Shown: positions 25,390-37,551, numbered from the stretch's first letter. The stretch is DNA of 64,000 bases from Silanimonas sp. (GCF_027531545.1 NZ_JAPZSC010000002.1:1-64000); one strand, 5' to 3'. Notes: generated by a model not told the origin, from the letters alone. Numbers and translations are program-made.

Positions 25390-27018
25390 TCAGGGCTGCA
25401 GCGTGGGCCGGAAGTCCGGCGAGCGTCGCGCGCCTGCCAATCGGGCCTCGACGGCCGCTCCGAGTGCCAGAAGTCCCGCATCGCCATCCTTCGCTCCGAG
25501 CAGGCTCAGGCCGACCGGCAGGCCATGGATCTCGCCCATCGGCACCGTGAGGCTGGGGGTCCCGGCCACGGCGGCCGCGCCGTAGCCCGCGCTCGTGAAG
25601 TGGTCGCCCAGCACGGGGTCGATCGGCCATGCCGGCCCGGTGGTGGGGGCGATCAGCGCATCGAATCCGCCCTCCCGGAGCACCTTCAGCAACCCGTCTT
25701 CGCCCGCCAAACGCTTCGCCGACGCCCGTGCCTCCCGATAGGTGGGCTCGGTCAATGGCCCTTTCGCCTGCGCTTGTTCGAACAGTTCCTGCGCGAACCA
25801 GGGCATCGCCCGATCGGCGTTCGCGGTGTTCCAGGCGATGAGGGCCTCGAGGTCGGCCACCGGCGCCGGACCCTCGGCGAGGTAACGGTTCAACCCGTCC
25901 TTGAACTCGTAGAGCAGCACCGTGAGTTCGGCCTCGCCCCATTGGCCCCAAGTCGGGATCTCCGCATCGACCACCTCGGCGCCCGCCGCCCGAAGCCGGG
26001 CCACGGCGGCCTCGGTCGCGGCATCGAGGCCGGCGTGGCGGCCCATCGCCTGACGCAGCAGGCCGAAGCGCTTTCCGGCCAGCGGAGCGGTAGCGGCCGC
26101 GTCAGTCGTTTCCGGAGCGTCGGGCGTGGTGATCGGCTCAAGGCCCGACATCGCTTCCATCAGCGCGGCCGCGTCCGCGATCGAGCGCGCCATGGGCCCG
26201 GCGGTGTCCTGCGAGGCCGAGATCGGCACGATGCCGTCGCCCGGGATCACACCGACCGTCGGCTTGAAGCCGACCAGACCGTTCACCGCCGAAGGACAGA
26301 GGATGCTGCCGTCGGTCTCGGTGCCCACGCCGACCGTCGCGAGGCTGGCGGCGATGGCCGCGCCGGTGCCCGAACTCGAGCCGCAGGCGTTGCGGTCCAG
26401 CACGTAGGGGTTGCGCGTCTGGCCGCCTGCGCTGCTCCAGCCGGAGATCGAGTTCGTCGAGCGGAAGTTCGCCCATTCGCTCAGGTTCGTCTTCCCAAGG
26501 ATCACCGCTCCGGCCTTTCGCAGCGACGCCACCAGCGCGGCGTCGTCGGCGGGCACGTGGTTGGCGAGGGCCAGCGAGCCTGCCGTGGTGGGCAAGCCGG
26601 CGACGTCGATGTTGTCCTTCACCAGCACCGGGATGCCGTGCAGCGGCCCGCGGAGTTGGCCCGCCGCGCGCTCGGCGTCCAAGGCCTCGGCGTCGGCGCG
26701 GGCCGTGGGATTCAGCGCGATGACGGCGTTGAGCGTCGGGCCCGAATCGTCGATGGCGGCGATGCGCCCGAGGTAGGCGTCGACGAGGTCGGCGCTGCTG
26801 AACCGGCCCGCCACCATGCCGGCCTGTGCCTCGGCCACGGAGAGTTCGACGACGTCCACCTTCGGTGCCGCGGCGACCGTCGCCGGGGTGCCGGCATCAG
26901 CGGCGGGCGGTGCGTTCGATGCGTCCCCCTCGGTGCGGTTGGCGCAGCCTGAAAGACCGGCGGTGGTAACGAGGATGCTCGCGATGAGAACGGGCAGGGC
27001 GCGCGGACGGTTCGGCAT
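25390..27018 (-). CDS. Amidase-signature lipoprotein
   Basis: The 542-residue protein starts with a lipoprotein signal (residues 1-24, lipobox LSGC) and should be membrane-anchored in the periplasm. The amidase-signature triad is visible: Lys in PVLVKDNIDVAG, Ser in GSSSGTGAAIAAS with the preceding GGQTRNPYVLDRN, and the second Ser of the family in the same glycine-serine block; TETDGSILCP follows. It hydrolyses an amide of unknown identity. TGGAG lies 6 nt before the chosen ATG. It is a single gene. Confidence 0.9.
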   Translation of the reverse strand: MPNRPRALPVLIASILVTTAGLSGCANRTEGDASNAPPAADAGTPATVAAAPKVDVVELSVAEAQAGMVAGRFSSADLVDAYLGRIAAIDDSGPTLNAVIALNPTARADAEALDAERAAGQLRGPLHGIPVLVKDNIDVAGLPTTAGSLALANHVPADDAALVASLRKAGAVILGKTNLSEWANFRSTNSISGWSSAGGQTRNPYVLDRNACGSSSGTGAAIAASLATVGVGTETDGSILCPSAVNGLVGFKPTVGVIPGDGIVPISASQDTAGPMARSIADAAALMEAMSGLEPITTPDAPETTDAAATAPLAGKRFGLLRQAMGRHAGLDAATEAAVARLRAAGAEVVDAEIPTWGQWGEAELTVLLYEFKDGLNRYLAEGPAPVADLEALIAWNTANADRAMPWFAQELFEQAQAKGPLTEPTYREARASAKRLAGEDGLLKVLREGGFDALIAPTTGPAWPIDPVLGDHFTSAGYGAAAVAGTPSLTVPMGEIHGLPVGLSLLGAKDGDAGLLALGAAVEARLAGARRSPDFRPTLQP

Positions 27019-27082
27019 GGCGGGCTCCAGATACGGAAGCCTCGATGCTAATCGCGGCGGCACCCGCCGTGCCGTGAAGCGC

Positions 27083-27862
27083 TCAGCCGCGCAGCAGGTC
27101 GAAGGCGAGCTTGCCGATCAGCGCGGTGACCACGCCGAGGAACACGTAGCGCACGAAGCGCTGGCCCTTGCGGATGGCGAGGTGGCTGCCGATCCAGCTG
27201 CCCAGCATGTTGCCGAGGATCAGCGGCACGGCCAGCACCCAGACGACGAAGCCGCCGATGGCGAGCACGGTCCACGAGCTCACGTCGGCCGCGACGTTCG
27301 CCGCCTTCGACACGCCCGAGGATTTGAGGAAATCGAGGCCCAACGCGCTGACGAAGGCGAAGACCATGATCGTGCCGGTGCCCGGGCCGATCAGGCCGTT
27401 GTAGAACCCGCAGGCCGCGCCGACGCCGGTGGCCACCAGCGCCTCCTTCTCGAGCGGGTAGCGCCGGGATTCGACGAGGCCGAAGTCCTTGCGGAACGCG
27501 GTGTAGACCGCGAGCACGGCGCAGATCGCCAGTACGGTCCACTTCAGCAGTTCGGGGTCGAGACGCTTGGCGAACTGCACGCCGATGGCCGAAGCCACGA
27601 GCGCGCCGATGCAGGCGGGCACGACGATCTTGCGCTCGACGGGGATGCGCGAAAGGTAGTTCCAGGCCGCGACGCTGGTGCCGAGCATCGAGCTCGTGCG
27701 CTGCGTGCCGATCAGCTGGAGGATCGACAGGCCGGGGTGCAGGTTGAGCATCGCCGGCGTGAGGATCAGCCCGCCTCCGCCGACGATGCTGTCGAGCAGG
27801 CCGGCGGCGAGGCCGGCCAGCGCGGTCAACGCCAGCAGTTCGGGCGTGAGTTCGGCGAGCAT
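27083..27862 (-). CDS. TSUP family (TauE/SafE) membrane transporter
   Basis: The 259-residue protein has seven or eight hydrophobic segments and the two TSUP repeats, each with the family's glycine-rich turn (LLDSIVGGGGLILTPAML near residue 22, NGLIGPGTGTIMVF near residue 155). Such proteins export or import sulfite, sulfoacetate or other organosulfonates; the substrate here cannot be told. It lies 37 nt after typA on the same strand. Confidence 0.9.
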   Translation of the reverse strand: MLAELTPELLALTALAGLAAGLLDSIVGGGGLILTPAMLNLHPGLSILQLIGTQRTSSMLGTSVAAWNYLSRIPVERKIVVPACIGALVASAIGVQFAKRLDPELLKWTVLAICAVLAVYTAFRKDFGLVESRRYPLEKEALVATGVGAACGFYNGLIGPGTGTIMVFAFVSALGLDFLKSSGVSKAANVAADVSSWTVLAIGGFVVWVLAVPLILGNMLGSWIGSHLAIRKGQRFVRYVFLGVVTALIGKLAFDLLRG

Positions 27863-27899
27863 GGGGGACGGGCGCCGGGAAGCCGGCGCCCGCTTTGGA

Positions 27900-29729
<1,830 letters not shown>

Positions 29730-29782
29730 GGGGAGGCGGCGCCACGGGGGGCGCTGGAGCTCGGTCGGAAAGGAAGCCGGGG

Positions 29783-29815
29783 AGTATACCGGTCCGGATT
29801 GACGGGACGTTAACG
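29783..29815 (-). promoter_or_regulatory. Putative typA promoter
   Basis: On the - strand TATACT (29788 to 29783) is preceded, about 19 bp upstream, by TTAACG. The start site would be about 50 nt before the typA ATG. The -10 matches 5 of 6 consensus bases; the -35 is moderate. Confidence 0.45.
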
Positions 29816-29916
29816 CCGCCCGACCCGGTGGGGCCCGGTCAACCGGGGCTTAGGGCCCGGCCGGCAGGGCGGCACGGGTACACTGCGCGCCCTTTCCCGC
29901 ACGCCGGAGCGCGCCC

Positions 29917-30423
29917 ATGAGCACCGTCACCGCCACCTTCCACACCGCCCGCGGCCCGATCCAGGTCGCGCTTCACGCCGACAAGGCCCCGCTGACGGTC
30001 GCCAACTTCGTGAACCTGGTGCGCCGCAAGTTCTACGACGGCCTGAACTTCCACCGCGTCATCGCCGATTTCATGATCCAGGGTGGCTGCCCGCAGGGCC
30101 GTGGCACCGGCAACCCGGGTTACCGCTTCGAGGACGAGGTCGGCACCGGCCTGTCGCATGAGCGCGGCGTCCTGTCGATGGCCAACGCCGGCCCGAAGAC
30201 CAATGGCAGCCAGTTCTTCATCACCCACGTGCCCTGCCCGTGGCTGGACGGCAAGCACACCGTGTTCGGCAAGGTGCTCTCGGGCCTGGAGGTCGTCGAC
30301 AGCATCAAGACCGGCGACCTGATCGAGAAGGTCACGCTCGAAGGCGACGTCGATGCCGTGCTGGCCGCCAAGGCCGAGCGCGTCGCCGAGTGGAACAAGG
30401 TGATGGACGAAGCCGCTCGCTGA
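29917..30423 (+). CDS. ppiB: Cytoplasmic peptidyl-prolyl cis-trans isomerase (cyclophilin)
   Basis: The 168-residue protein has no signal peptide. It contains FYDGLNFHRVIADFMIQGGC with the catalytic Arg in FHRVI, LSMANAGPKTNGSQFFITHV, and PWLDGKHTVFGKVLSGLEVV, all cyclophilin motifs. It catalyses proline isomerisation in the cytoplasm and matches PpiB in length. TACACT at 29879 may be its -10. Confidence 0.96.
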   Translation: MSTVTATFHTARGPIQVALHADKAPLTVANFVNLVRRKFYDGLNFHRVIADFMIQGGCPQGRGTGNPGYRFEDEVGTGLSHERGVLSMANAGPKTNGSQFFITHVPCPWLDGKHTVFGKVLSGLEVVDSIKTGDLIEKVTLEGDVDAVLAAKAERVAEWNKVMDEAAR

Positions 30424-30439
30424 GCCGCCGCGCATCGCC

Positions 30440-30470
30440 GACAAAGCCGCCCCTCGGGCGGCTTTGTCGT
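30440..30470. terminator. Bidirectional terminator between ppiB and the 30480 gene
   Basis: GACAAAGCCGCCC (30440-30452) pairs with GGGCGGCTTTGTC (30456-30468) around CTC. AAA and TTT inside the stem ends make it usable in both directions between the convergent genes. Confidence 0.8.
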
Positions 30471-30479
30471 TTCCGGGGC

Positions 30480-31064
30480 TCAGAGCGGCTGGATCGAGTC
30501 GATCAGGGCCGCCACCGCGGCGGCGTCGCGGGGGTGGTAGTGCTCCACCGGCGCCTGCCAGTAGATCGTGGTGAGCTTGCCGTCGCGCTCAAACAGTGCG
30601 GCGGTGCCGGCGTAGCGCAGACCGCGCTGCGAGGCCATGGTGAATTCGAAGCGCAGGCCGTCGACGGTGCCGAAGTTCGCCGGGCGCAGATTGCTGGACT
30701 CGACCTCGGCCCAGCCCTGTTCGCGCAGGGCGGCGAGCAACAGCTCGTGCAGTTCGTCGGGGCGCAGGCCGGGCTGGTACCACGCACCTTGCGGGATGTT
30801 CCGACGCTCCCGCCCGAGGTGGAACACGTGCTCGCCCGGTCGGGTGCCGGTGATCAGGCGCAGCTGGTTCAGGGCGGTGCCATCGATGGTCCAGGCCTCC
30901 TGGCGCGGGCTGGCATAGCGCGCCCAATCGAGTGAGGTCTCGACCGTCATGCCCAGCACCTCGGTACGGCCGGCCGTCTGCAGGCGGCCGCCGGTGGCGC
31001 AGGCGGCAAGCCCCGCGAGGGCGAGCAGCAGCAGGGCGCTGCGCAGGGCGCAAGCGTTGGTCAT
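30480..31064 (-). CDS. Hypothetical lipoprotein
   Basis: The 194-residue product starts MTNACALRSALLLLALAGLA followed by the lipobox cysteine (LAAC, residue about 22), so it is lipid-anchored. It has DWARYASPRQEAWTIDGTAL and LRFEFTMASQRGLRYAGTAA; no family was recognised. Its ATG overlaps the stop of the M48 protease gene (ATGA), making it the third gene of a coupled operon. Confidence 0.8.
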   Translation of the reverse strand: MTNACALRSALLLLALAGLAACATGGRLQTAGRTEVLGMTVETSLDWARYASPRQEAWTIDGTALNQLRLITGTRPGEHVFHLGRERRNIPQGAWYQPGLRPDELHELLLAALREQGWAEVESSNLRPANFGTVDGLRFEFTMASQRGLRYAGTAALFERDGKLTTIYWQAPVEHYHPRDAAAVAALIDSIQPL

Positions 31065-32266
31065 GGCGCGAGGGCCTCGAGGTCGCGTTCGACGAACGCG
31101 CGGTCCGGGGCGTCCGGCCGCAGCTGGAGGTAACGGGCGAGGGCGTCGCGCGCACCGGCGGCGTCGCCGGCCGCACGCAGCGCGTAGCCGTGTTCGCGGA
31201 AGGCCGCAGTCGGGGCATCCGCCGCGGCGACCGCTTCGGCATGGAGGGCGGCGGCCTTTGCCGCGTCGCCTTCCCCACGACGAAGGCGGTGGGCTTCGCC
31301 CAAATAGTGCGCGGTGCGGCCCCGCCATGCGGGCGGTGCGTCGGCATGCAGTTCGCCGATCATCTGGATCGAGGCGGCGTAGCGGCGGCGCGTCAGTTCG
31401 TCGGACAGCCAGCCGTCGAGGAAAGGCTCGATGGCGGCCCGGTAGCGCTCGCGGCGCTCGGCCACGAGATCGAGGGGCGGGACGGCCTCGGCGGCCGTCG
31501 CCATCCGCCGATGCGCTTCGACGCGCGCTTCGGTCTCCGGGTGGCTGGCGAACACGGGATGGCGCCGTCGGCCGACCGTCGCGGCTTCCTCGCGCGCCAG
31601 TCGTTCCCATAGCGCGAGCCCCGCGTCCGGCCCGTAGCCCTGCGCGGCGGCGAATTCGAGACCCAGGGCATCCGCCTCGCGTTCGTGCTCCCGCGAGAAG
31701 CCCGACAGCCCGGCCATGCCGGCGAGCTGTGCGACACCGCCCACCAGCCCGACGCCAGCGCCCAGCGTGGCCAATCCGACGGTGCCCAACGTGGCGCTGC
31801 TGCGTTTGCTGGCCCGCCACTGCTGCAGTGAATGGCGCTGGCGGTAATGCGCGAACTCGTGGCCCAGCAGCACGGCGAGTTCGTCTTCCGAGCGCAGCCG
31901 CAGCAGGGCGCCGGTGAAGACGAGGGTCGCGCCGTTCGGCGCCATCGAGGCGTTGAACTCGGGGACGGTCAGCACGTAGAGCCGCAGGTCGCCGCAGTGT
32001 GGTCCGGCCACGCGGCAGAGCACGTCGCGCAGGTAGTCGTTGAGCGCGGCATCGCGTTCCACTTGCGGCAGGCCACGCAGTTCCTGCTCGGCGCGGTCCA
32101 TGCCGTACCAGAGCTCGGCCTCGGTGCTGCCCTCGGCCGGACGTTCGCCCGGCGCGATCGCTGGCGGCGCGATCGCTGGCGGCGCGGCGTCCGCACCGGG
32201 TGCGAACGCGGCGATGCCGAGCCCGAGACCCACGGCGAGCGCGAGTGGGCTGGCCAACAGCGTCAC
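31061..32266 (-). CDS. M48-family zinc metalloprotease
   Basis: The 401-residue protein has an N-terminal signal or anchor (GTG start, then about 25 hydrophobic residues). The HExxH site HEFAH is at residues 136-140, and the third zinc ligand lies in READALGLEFA. TPR-like helices fill the C-terminus. Homologues such as BepA and LoiP act on outer-membrane protein quality control. The GTG start overlaps the stop of the upstream gene as GTGA, which supports it over longer in-frame starts. A tandem GCGCGATCGCTGGCG repeat encodes PPAIAPPAIAP near residue 30. Confidence 0.9.
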   Translation of the reverse strand: MTLLASPLALAVGLGLGIAAFAPGADAAPPAIAPPAIAPGERPAEGSTEAELWYGMDRAEQELRGLPQVERDAALNDYLRDVLCRVAGPHCGDLRLYVLTVPEFNASMAPNGATLVFTGALLRLRSEDELAVLLGHEFAHYRQRHSLQQWRASKRSSATLGTVGLATLGAGVGLVGGVAQLAGMAGLSGFSREHEREADALGLEFAAAQGYGPDAGLALWERLAREEAATVGRRRHPVFASHPETEARVEAHRRMATAAEAVPPLDLVAERRERYRAAIEPFLDGWLSDELTRRRYAASIQMIGELHADAPPAWRGRTAHYLGEAHRLRRGEGDAAKAAALHAEAVAAADAPTAAFREHGYALRAAGDAAGARDALARYLQLRPDAPDRAFVERDLEALAP

Positions 32267-33018
32267 AGCGGCAGGTCTTCGAGCAGCAGTTCCACGCTCT
32301 TCCGCGCCTCGTCGCGTTCGCGCAAGTCGCCGCTCTGGCGCGCCAGCTGGTTGAACCACACCACCTTGCCCGTTCGCAGGTCGACGAGGGTGGCGATGCC
32401 GTGTTGCCGGCCGCCGCCGATGTCGAGGCCCGTGCCCATCGCCGCGCCGGCGATGAAGCCGAACACGCGCAGCGCGGTGCGGCCGCCGCTGGCGTAGCTG
32501 TCGCGCACGTAGGTGAACAGGGCGAAGTCCGCGTCGGTGGCCGCGCGGAGCTCCGTTACGCCGTCGCCGAGCGTCCAGTCCAGACGGGGCTGGCCGGCGG
32601 CGTCGCGCTTGGTGGCCAGCGCGCCGCCGGGCAGGAGGAATTGGCTGATCGACAGCGCCACCGCCTCGTTCAGCCGCACCACCTGGCCGAGGCGGGAGTC
32701 CGGGGCGAGGTCGTCGGGAATGTCGAAATCCGGGGCCTGCGGGGCGTTGGCGGCGGCGAGGTGGGCGCGCACCGCCTCAGCGTAGAAGCGTCGGGCGTCG
32801 CGGGACCACGCTTCGCGCGGTTCCAGCAGGCCGCCGGCGGTGATGAGGCTCAGCTCGATGTCGGGCTCGACCAGCACCAGCCTGCCGTCGATCCGGAGCG
32901 GGCGGCCGTCTTCCCCGGTGGCGGTCGACGGGCGGGTCTGGGCCGTGGCGATGACGCTCCAGAGCAGGCCCAGCACGAGGGCGGTGGCGAAGCGGCCGCG
33001 GGGGAAGCGGGCGGTCAT
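32263..33018 (-). CDS. Exported hypothetical protein
   Basis: Starting at the ATG 33018 the 251-residue product has a signal peptide (MTARFPRGRFATALVLGLLW, ending ATAQ). It contains LFTYVRDSYASGGRTALRVF, a hydrophobic GFIAGAAMGTG stretch, and IATLVDLRTGKVVWFNQLAR. The family was not recognised, though similar proteins commonly precede M48 proteases. It is the first gene of the coupled three-gene set ending in the lipoprotein. Confidence 0.8.
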   Translation of the reverse strand: MTARFPRGRFATALVLGLLWSVIATAQTRPSTATGEDGRPLRIDGRLVLVEPDIELSLITAGGLLEPREAWSRDARRFYAEAVRAHLAAANAPQAPDFDIPDDLAPDSRLGQVVRLNEAVALSISQFLLPGGALATKRDAAGQPRLDWTLGDGVTELRAATDADFALFTYVRDSYASGGRTALRVFGFIAGAAMGTGLDIGGGRQHGIATLVDLRTGKVVWFNQLARQSGDLRERDEARKSVELLLEDLPL

Positions 33019-33098
33019 GCACGGGTCCGGCGAGGGGCGTGGCCGGGAGCTTCGGTGATGCGGCACCGCCCCCGCAAGGCGGGCGCCGGGCGGCGCGG

Positions 33099-33107
33099 TG
33101 CTACACT
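33099..33107 (+). promoter_or_regulatory. Extended -10 promoter of the aminotransferase gene
   Basis: TGCTACACT is a TGn-extended -10 (TACACT). No good -35 is visible 17 bp upstream. The start would be near 33114, 30 nt before the ATG. Confidence 0.45.
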
Positions 33108-33143
33108 TTCGGGCTTACCGCCAACGCCGCCGAGGGGAGTCCG

Positions 33144-34343
33144 ATGCCGCAGCTCAGCCATCGAATGGGTCACGCCAAGCCCAGTGCCATCATGGCCGTG
33201 GCGGAGAAGGCGAAAGCCCTCAAGGCCCAGGGGCGCGACATCATCAGCTTCTCGATCGGCGTGCCGAACTTCCTCCCCGGCGAGCACGTCTACGCCGCTG
33301 CCCGCGAGGCGCTGGCCAAGGACAGCGGCCAGTACGGCAGCAACCGCGGCGCCGACGCGCTGCTGGACGCCTTCATCGCCCACATGGGCCGTCTCGGGCT
33401 GGCCGGCTACACGCGCAAGCACTGCGCCACCGGCGTGGGCGCCAAGCACCTGCTGTACAACCTGGCCGAAGCGCTGCTCGATCCGGGCGACACCATCGCC
33501 TTCGCCACCCCGTACTGGACGACCTACGTCGACATCGCCGACATCGTCGGCGCCAAGACGCTGTTGCTGCCGGCCCCGGCCTCGCAGGACTACAAGATCA
33601 CGCCGGCCCAGCTCGACGCCGCGCTGGCGCAGAAGCCGAAGGTCTACCTGTTCAACAACCCGTCCAACCCGACGGGCATGGTGTATTCGAAGGACGAGAT
33701 CGCCGCGCTGGCGGACGTGTTCGCGAAGCACCCGGACACCTGGATCATCAGCGACGACATCTACAACACGCTGGTGTTCGACGGCCTTGGTTACCACAAC
33801 ATCGTCAATTTCCGGCCCGAATTGCGCGAGCGCACGGTGTTCGTCGACTCGCTGTCGAAGACCTACGGCATGCCGGGTTGGCGCGTCGGCCTGATGGCCG
33901 GCCCCGAGGCCATTGCCCAGGCCATCACCACGCTCAATTCGAACCACATCACCAACTTGCCGGAAGTCGTCACCGCCGCCGCGGTGGCCGCGCTGGCCGG
34001 TCCGCAGGACGTGCCGCAGCAGAAGTGCCGGGAGTTCGAGGCCAAGCGCGACGTGGTGCTGGCCGCTCTCGCCGCCATCCCGGGCGTGAAGTGCCCGCGA
34101 CCGCAGGGCGCGTTCTACGTGTTCCCCGACATCAGCTGCGCCTTCGGCAAGTCGCATGGCGGCAAGCTCATCGCCAACGACGTCGACTTCTGCAACCTGC
34201 TGCTGGAAGCCGAGGGCGTCGCCTGCGTGCCGGGCTCGGCCTTCGGCGAGCCCAGCGCCCTCCGCATCAGCTACACCTGTCCCGATGCCCCGCTGAAGGA
34301 AGGCCTGCGCCGCATCCAGGCCTTCTTCGCCGCCCTCGTCTAA
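33144..34343 (+). CDS. Class I/II pyridoxal-phosphate aminotransferase, probably aspartate aminotransferase
   Basis: The 399-residue enzyme has the class I fold with [43 protein letters not shown] and the Schiff-base lysine in [16 protein letters not shown]. It ends with [18 protein letters not shown], which includes the substrate-binding Arg. Aspartate aminotransferase is likely, and it adjoins malate dehydrogenase, whose oxaloacetate it could convert. The ATG at 33144 has GAGGGGAG upstream; the longer open frame is not used. Confidence 0.9.
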   Translation: MPQLSHRMGHAKPSAIMAVAEKAKALKAQGRDIISFSIGVPNFLPGEHVYAAAREALAKDSGQYGSNRGADALLDAFIAHMGRLGLAGYTRKHCATGVGAKHLLYNLAEALLDPGDTIAFATPYWTTYVDIADIVGAKTLLLPAPASQDYKITPAQLDAALAQKPKVYLFNNPSNPTGMVYSKDEIAALADVFAKHPDTWIISDDIYNTLVFDGLGYHNIVNFRPELRERTVFVDSLSKTYGMPGWRVGLMAGPEAIAQAITTLNSNHITNLPEVVTAAAVAALAGPQDVPQQKCREFEAKRDVVLAALAAIPGVKCPRPQGAFYVFPDISCAFGKSHGGKLIANDVDFCNLLLEAEGVACVPGSAFGEPSALRISYTCPDAPLKEGLRRIQAFFAALV

Positions 34344-34363
34344 TTCCCCACGGAGCCCTCCCC

Positions 34364-35350
34364 ATGAAGACCCCCGTCCGCGTTGCCGTCACCGGCGCAG
34401 CTGGCCAGATCGGTTATTCCCTCCTGTTCCGCATTGCCTCGGGCGAGATGCTCGGCAAGGACCAGCCGGTCATCCTGCAGCTGCTCGAGCTGCCGATGGA
34501 CAAGGCCCAGGCCGCGCTGCGCGGCGTGATCATGGAGCTCGAGGACTGCGCGTTCCCGCTGCTCGCCGGCGTGGTCGGTACGGCCGACCCGATGGTCGCC
34601 TTCAAGGACGCCGACGTCGCCCTGCTGGTCGGCGCCATGCCGCGCGGCCCGGGCATGGAGCGCAAGGACCTGCTGCTCAAGAACGCCGAGATCTTCACCG
34701 TGCAGGGCAAGGCGCTGGACGCCGTCGCCTCGCGCAACGTCAAGGTGCTGGTGGTCGGCAACCCGGCCAACACCAACGCCTACATCGCCATGAAGTCGGC
34801 GCCCTCGCTGCCGGCGAAGAACTTCACGGCGATGCTGCGCCTCGACCACAACCGCGCGCTGTCGCAGCTGTCGGCGAAGGCCGGCGTCGCCGTCGGCGAC
34901 ATCGAGAAGCTGATCGTGTGGGGCAACCACAGCCCGACCATGTACCCCGACTACCGCTTCGCCACCGTCGGCGGCGCCTCGCTGAAGGACAAGGTCGGCG
35001 ACGAGAACTGGAACCGCACCGACTTCATCCCGAAGGTCGGCAAGCGCGGCGCGGCGATCATCGAAGCCCGCGGCCTCTCCTCGGCCGCCTCGGCCGCGAA
35101 CGCCGCCATCGACCACATCCGTGACTGGGTGCTGGGCACGAACGGCAAGTGGACGACGATGGGCATCCCGTCCGACGGCAGCTACGGCATCCCGAAGGAC
35201 GTCATGTACGGCTTCCCGGTCACCTGCACGAACGGCCAGTACGAGATCGTCCAGGGCCTGGCCATCGACGACTTCTCGCGCGAAATGATGAACAAGACGC
35301 TGGCCGAGCTCGAGGAAGAGCGCAGCGGCGTGGCACACCTCCTCGGCTGA
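34364..35350 (+). CDS. mdh: Malate dehydrogenase
   Basis: The 328-residue cytosolic-type MDH starts with the NAD-binding [20 protein letters not shown]. It has [17 protein letters not shown] with the substrate arginines, [14 protein letters not shown], and the catalytic His in [15 protein letters not shown]. It oxidises malate to oxaloacetate in the TCA cycle. The TTCG-loop terminator follows. Confidence 0.97.
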   Translation: MKTPVRVAVTGAAGQIGYSLLFRIASGEMLGKDQPVILQLLELPMDKAQAALRGVIMELEDCAFPLLAGVVGTADPMVAFKDADVALLVGAMPRGPGMERKDLLLKNAEIFTVQGKALDAVASRNVKVLVVGNPANTNAYIAMKSAPSLPAKNFTAMLRLDHNRALSQLSAKAGVAVGDIEKLIVWGNHSPTMYPDYRFATVGGASLKDKVGDENWNRTDFIPKVGKRGAAIIEARGLSSAASAANAAIDHIRDWVLGTNGKWTTMGIPSDGSYGIPKDVMYGFPVTCTNGQYEIVQGLAIDDFSREMMNKTLAELEEERSGVAHLLG

Positions 35351-35365
35351 TCGCCGGGAACAACG

Positions 35366-35392
35366 GAAAGGCGGCTTCGGCCGCCTTTCTTG
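35366..35392 (+). terminator. Intrinsic terminator after mdh
   Basis: GAAAGGCGGC (35366-35375) and GCCGCCTTTC (35380-35389) close a stable TTCG tetraloop, followed by TTG. The AAA/TTT ends allow some bidirectional use. Confidence 0.8.
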
Positions 35393-35413
35393 TCATTGCA
35401 CCAAGGAAAGACG

Positions 35414-36301
35414 ATGAGCATGAATTCCGCTGGCGCGCGCTTCCGCGCCGCCTTGGCCGCCGAATCGCCCTTGCAGGTGATTGGCGCCATCAACGCCAAC
35501 CACGCGCTGCTCGCCCAGCGCGCGGGCTACAAGGCGATCTACCTGAGCGGTGGTGGCGTCGCCGCCGGTTCGCTCGGCCTGCCGGACCTCGGCATCAGCG
35601 GCCTCGAGGACGTGCTGATCGACACGCGTCGCATCACCGATGTGTGCGACCTGCCGCTGCTGGTCGACATCGACACCGGCTTCGGTCCGAGCGCCTTCAA
35701 CATCGCCCGCACGGTGAAGAGCCTGATCAAGGCCGGCGCTGCCGCCTGCCACATCGAAGACCAGGTCGGCGCCAAGCGCTGCGGCCATCGTCCCGGCAAG
35801 GAAGTGGTGTCGACCGAGGAGATGGTGGATCGCGTCAAGGCCGCCGCCGACGCGAAGACCGACAAGGACTTCTTCCTCATCGCGCGCACCGATGCCATCC
35901 AGGTGCATGGCGTGGATGCGGCCATCGAGCGTGCCATCGCCTGCGTCGAAGCCGGGGCGGACGGCATCTTCGCCGAGGCCTCGTACGACCTCGAGACCTA
36001 CCAGCGCTTCGTCGATGCGGTGAAGGTGCCGGTGCTGGCCAACATCACCGAGTTCGGCAAGACGCCGCTGTTCACGCGTGAGCAACTGGCCTCGGTCGGC
36101 GTCGCGATCCAGCTGTATCCGCTGTCGGCGTTTCGCGCCATGAACAAGGCCGCCGAGGCCGTGTACACCGCGATCCGCCGCGACGGCCACCAGCAAGCCG
36201 TGGTCGATCTGATGCAGACCCGCGAGGAGCTCTACGAGCGCATCGGCTACCACGCGTTCGAACAGCAGCTCGATGCGCTGTTCGCCAAGAAGGGCGGCTG
36301 A
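35414..36301 (+). CDS. prpB: Methylisocitrate lyase
   Basis: The 295-residue enzyme of the isocitrate lyase/PEP mutase superfamily has [27 protein letters not shown], the active-site [12 protein letters not shown] loop with the catalytic Cys, and [13 protein letters not shown]. It splits 2-methylisocitrate to pyruvate and succinate in propionate breakdown. AAGGAAAG precedes the ATG at 35414. prpC lies 1.2 kb downstream, separated by a gene on the other strand; prpR, acnD and prpF are not in the window. Confidence 0.95.
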   Translation: MSMNSAGARFRAALAAESPLQVIGAINANHALLAQRAGYKAIYLSGGGVAAGSLGLPDLGISGLEDVLIDTRRITDVCDLPLLVDIDTGFGPSAFNIARTVKSLIKAGAAACHIEDQVGAKRCGHRPGKEVVSTEEMVDRVKAAADAKTDKDFFLIARTDAIQVHGVDAAIERAIACVEAGADGIFAEASYDLETYQRFVDAVKVPVLANITEFGKTPLFTREQLASVGVAIQLYPLSAFRAMNKAAEAVYTAIRRDGHQQAVVDLMQTREELYERIGYHAFEQQLDALFAKKGG

Positions 36302-36312
36302 GGGGGCGAGCC

Positions 36313-37428
36313 TCAGCCCTCGCCGACGCGGAGCTCGCGCACCGTTTGGGTGCGCGAGGCGCCGCTGTCGAGCACGGTCTTTTCGATCCGGCTGAAATCG
36401 ATGGCCTTCAGGTCGAGCTTCCGCACCTGGCGGTCCCACATCGAGTGGAAATAGAACACGCGGTTGCGCAGGTCGGCCGCGGTGGTGATCTGCGTGGCGC
36501 TCACGATGTCCTCGGCGCGCTGCTCGGGCGCGCCCGTGCTGCCCACGGTGAGATTGAAGCTGTCGAGGATGCGGAAAGCCTCGAACACGGCCTCCGGGCC
36601 GTCCTTCAGCGGGCGTGCCGAGGCAGTCAGGGCGACAGCACGGACGAAGCGCGCCGGCGGCGTGAAATCGCCGGGCAGGCCACGCAACCCGGTGCCCGCA
36701 CCGAGCGGTGAGAAGGTGCGGCCGTCGATCGTGATCGGCTTCTCCGCGGCGGGCGACAGGCCGATGTGGTTGCGCAGGTTCGTCAGGTGCCAGTCGTAGG
36801 TGGGCGAATTGGTCACCACGCCGAGCAGGGCGTCGTGCACCTTGACCTGGCCACCCTCGATGATCTCGATGACGATCGCCGCGCCGCTGGCATCGGCCAC
36901 CTTCCAGTGGAAGGGCAGCGGGGCGCCGCCGAAGCGCGGGTCCTCGACATTGACCACGGTGACGTCGCGCAGGTGCTCGCGCACCTCGACCACCGTCGAG
37001 AACGAGGAGAGCATCCACTGCATGTAGTCGCCGACGCTCAGCGACTGGCTGCGACGCGCCGGCTCGAAGGGTGCGAAGCGGGCGAAATCCGGGAAGTAGT
37101 ACATACCCACATAGAGCCCTGCCTCGTTGAGGCCGTCCGGTCCGTAGGGCTCGCCGTAGGCCATCAGCGACACGAAGCCGTGCCGGCCCGTCCAGGCGTG
37201 GCCGTTCTCGCCTTCCGGGGTGCGCCCGTTGAACTGGTGGCCGCGCGGGAACAGCACAAGGTGGTCGTGGCTGGCGTCGCTCAGGGCCCATTCCACGGTG
37301 CGTGCGGTCACGACGCTGCCGTCGCCGGCGGTGAGCGAGATGCCGGTGCAGGCGAGTGCCACGGTGGACAGCGCTGAAGCGGCGACGAGGCAGGCGGCGG
37401 CGAGGGCGCGGCGGACGAGGCGTGGCAT
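36313..37428 (-). CDS. Ntn-hydrolase of the choloylglycine hydrolase / penicillin V acylase family
   Basis: The 371-residue protein has a signal peptide that ends ALA just before Cys27 ([20 protein letters not shown]), which should become the N-terminal nucleophile after cleavage. The conserved Arg in [21 protein letters not shown] and [20 protein letters not shown] support a linear-amide hydrolase in the periplasm. Gram-negative members cleave penicillin V or long-chain acyl-homoserine lactones; the substrate here is unknown. It sits opposite in strand between prpB and prpC. Confidence 0.88.
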   Translation of the reverse strand: MPRLVRRALAAACLVAASALSTVALACTGISLTAGDGSVVTARTVEWALSDASHDHLVLFPRGHQFNGRTPEGENGHAWTGRHGFVSLMAYGEPYGPDGLNEAGLYVGMYYFPDFARFAPFEPARRSQSLSVGDYMQWMLSSFSTVVEVREHLRDVTVVNVEDPRFGGAPLPFHWKVADASGAAIVIEIIEGGQVKVHDALLGVVTNSPTYDWHLTNLRNHIGLSPAAEKPITIDGRTFSPLGAGTGLRGLPGDFTPPARFVRAVALTASARPLKDGPEAVFEAFRILDSFNLTVGSTGAPEQRAEDIVSATQITTAADLRNRVFYFHSMWDRQVRKLDLKAIDFSRIEKTVLDSGASRTQTVRELRVGEG

Positions 37429-37551
37429 GGGTGGGCCGTTCGGGTCGGGGCGGGAGGGGTGCGGCGGAGTATCGCAGGCGTCGGAGGGGGGTACGAGCAC
37501 CGCGTGCTGGCGATACCATGCGCGCCTCGACTCCCTGCTGGAACCGATCCG

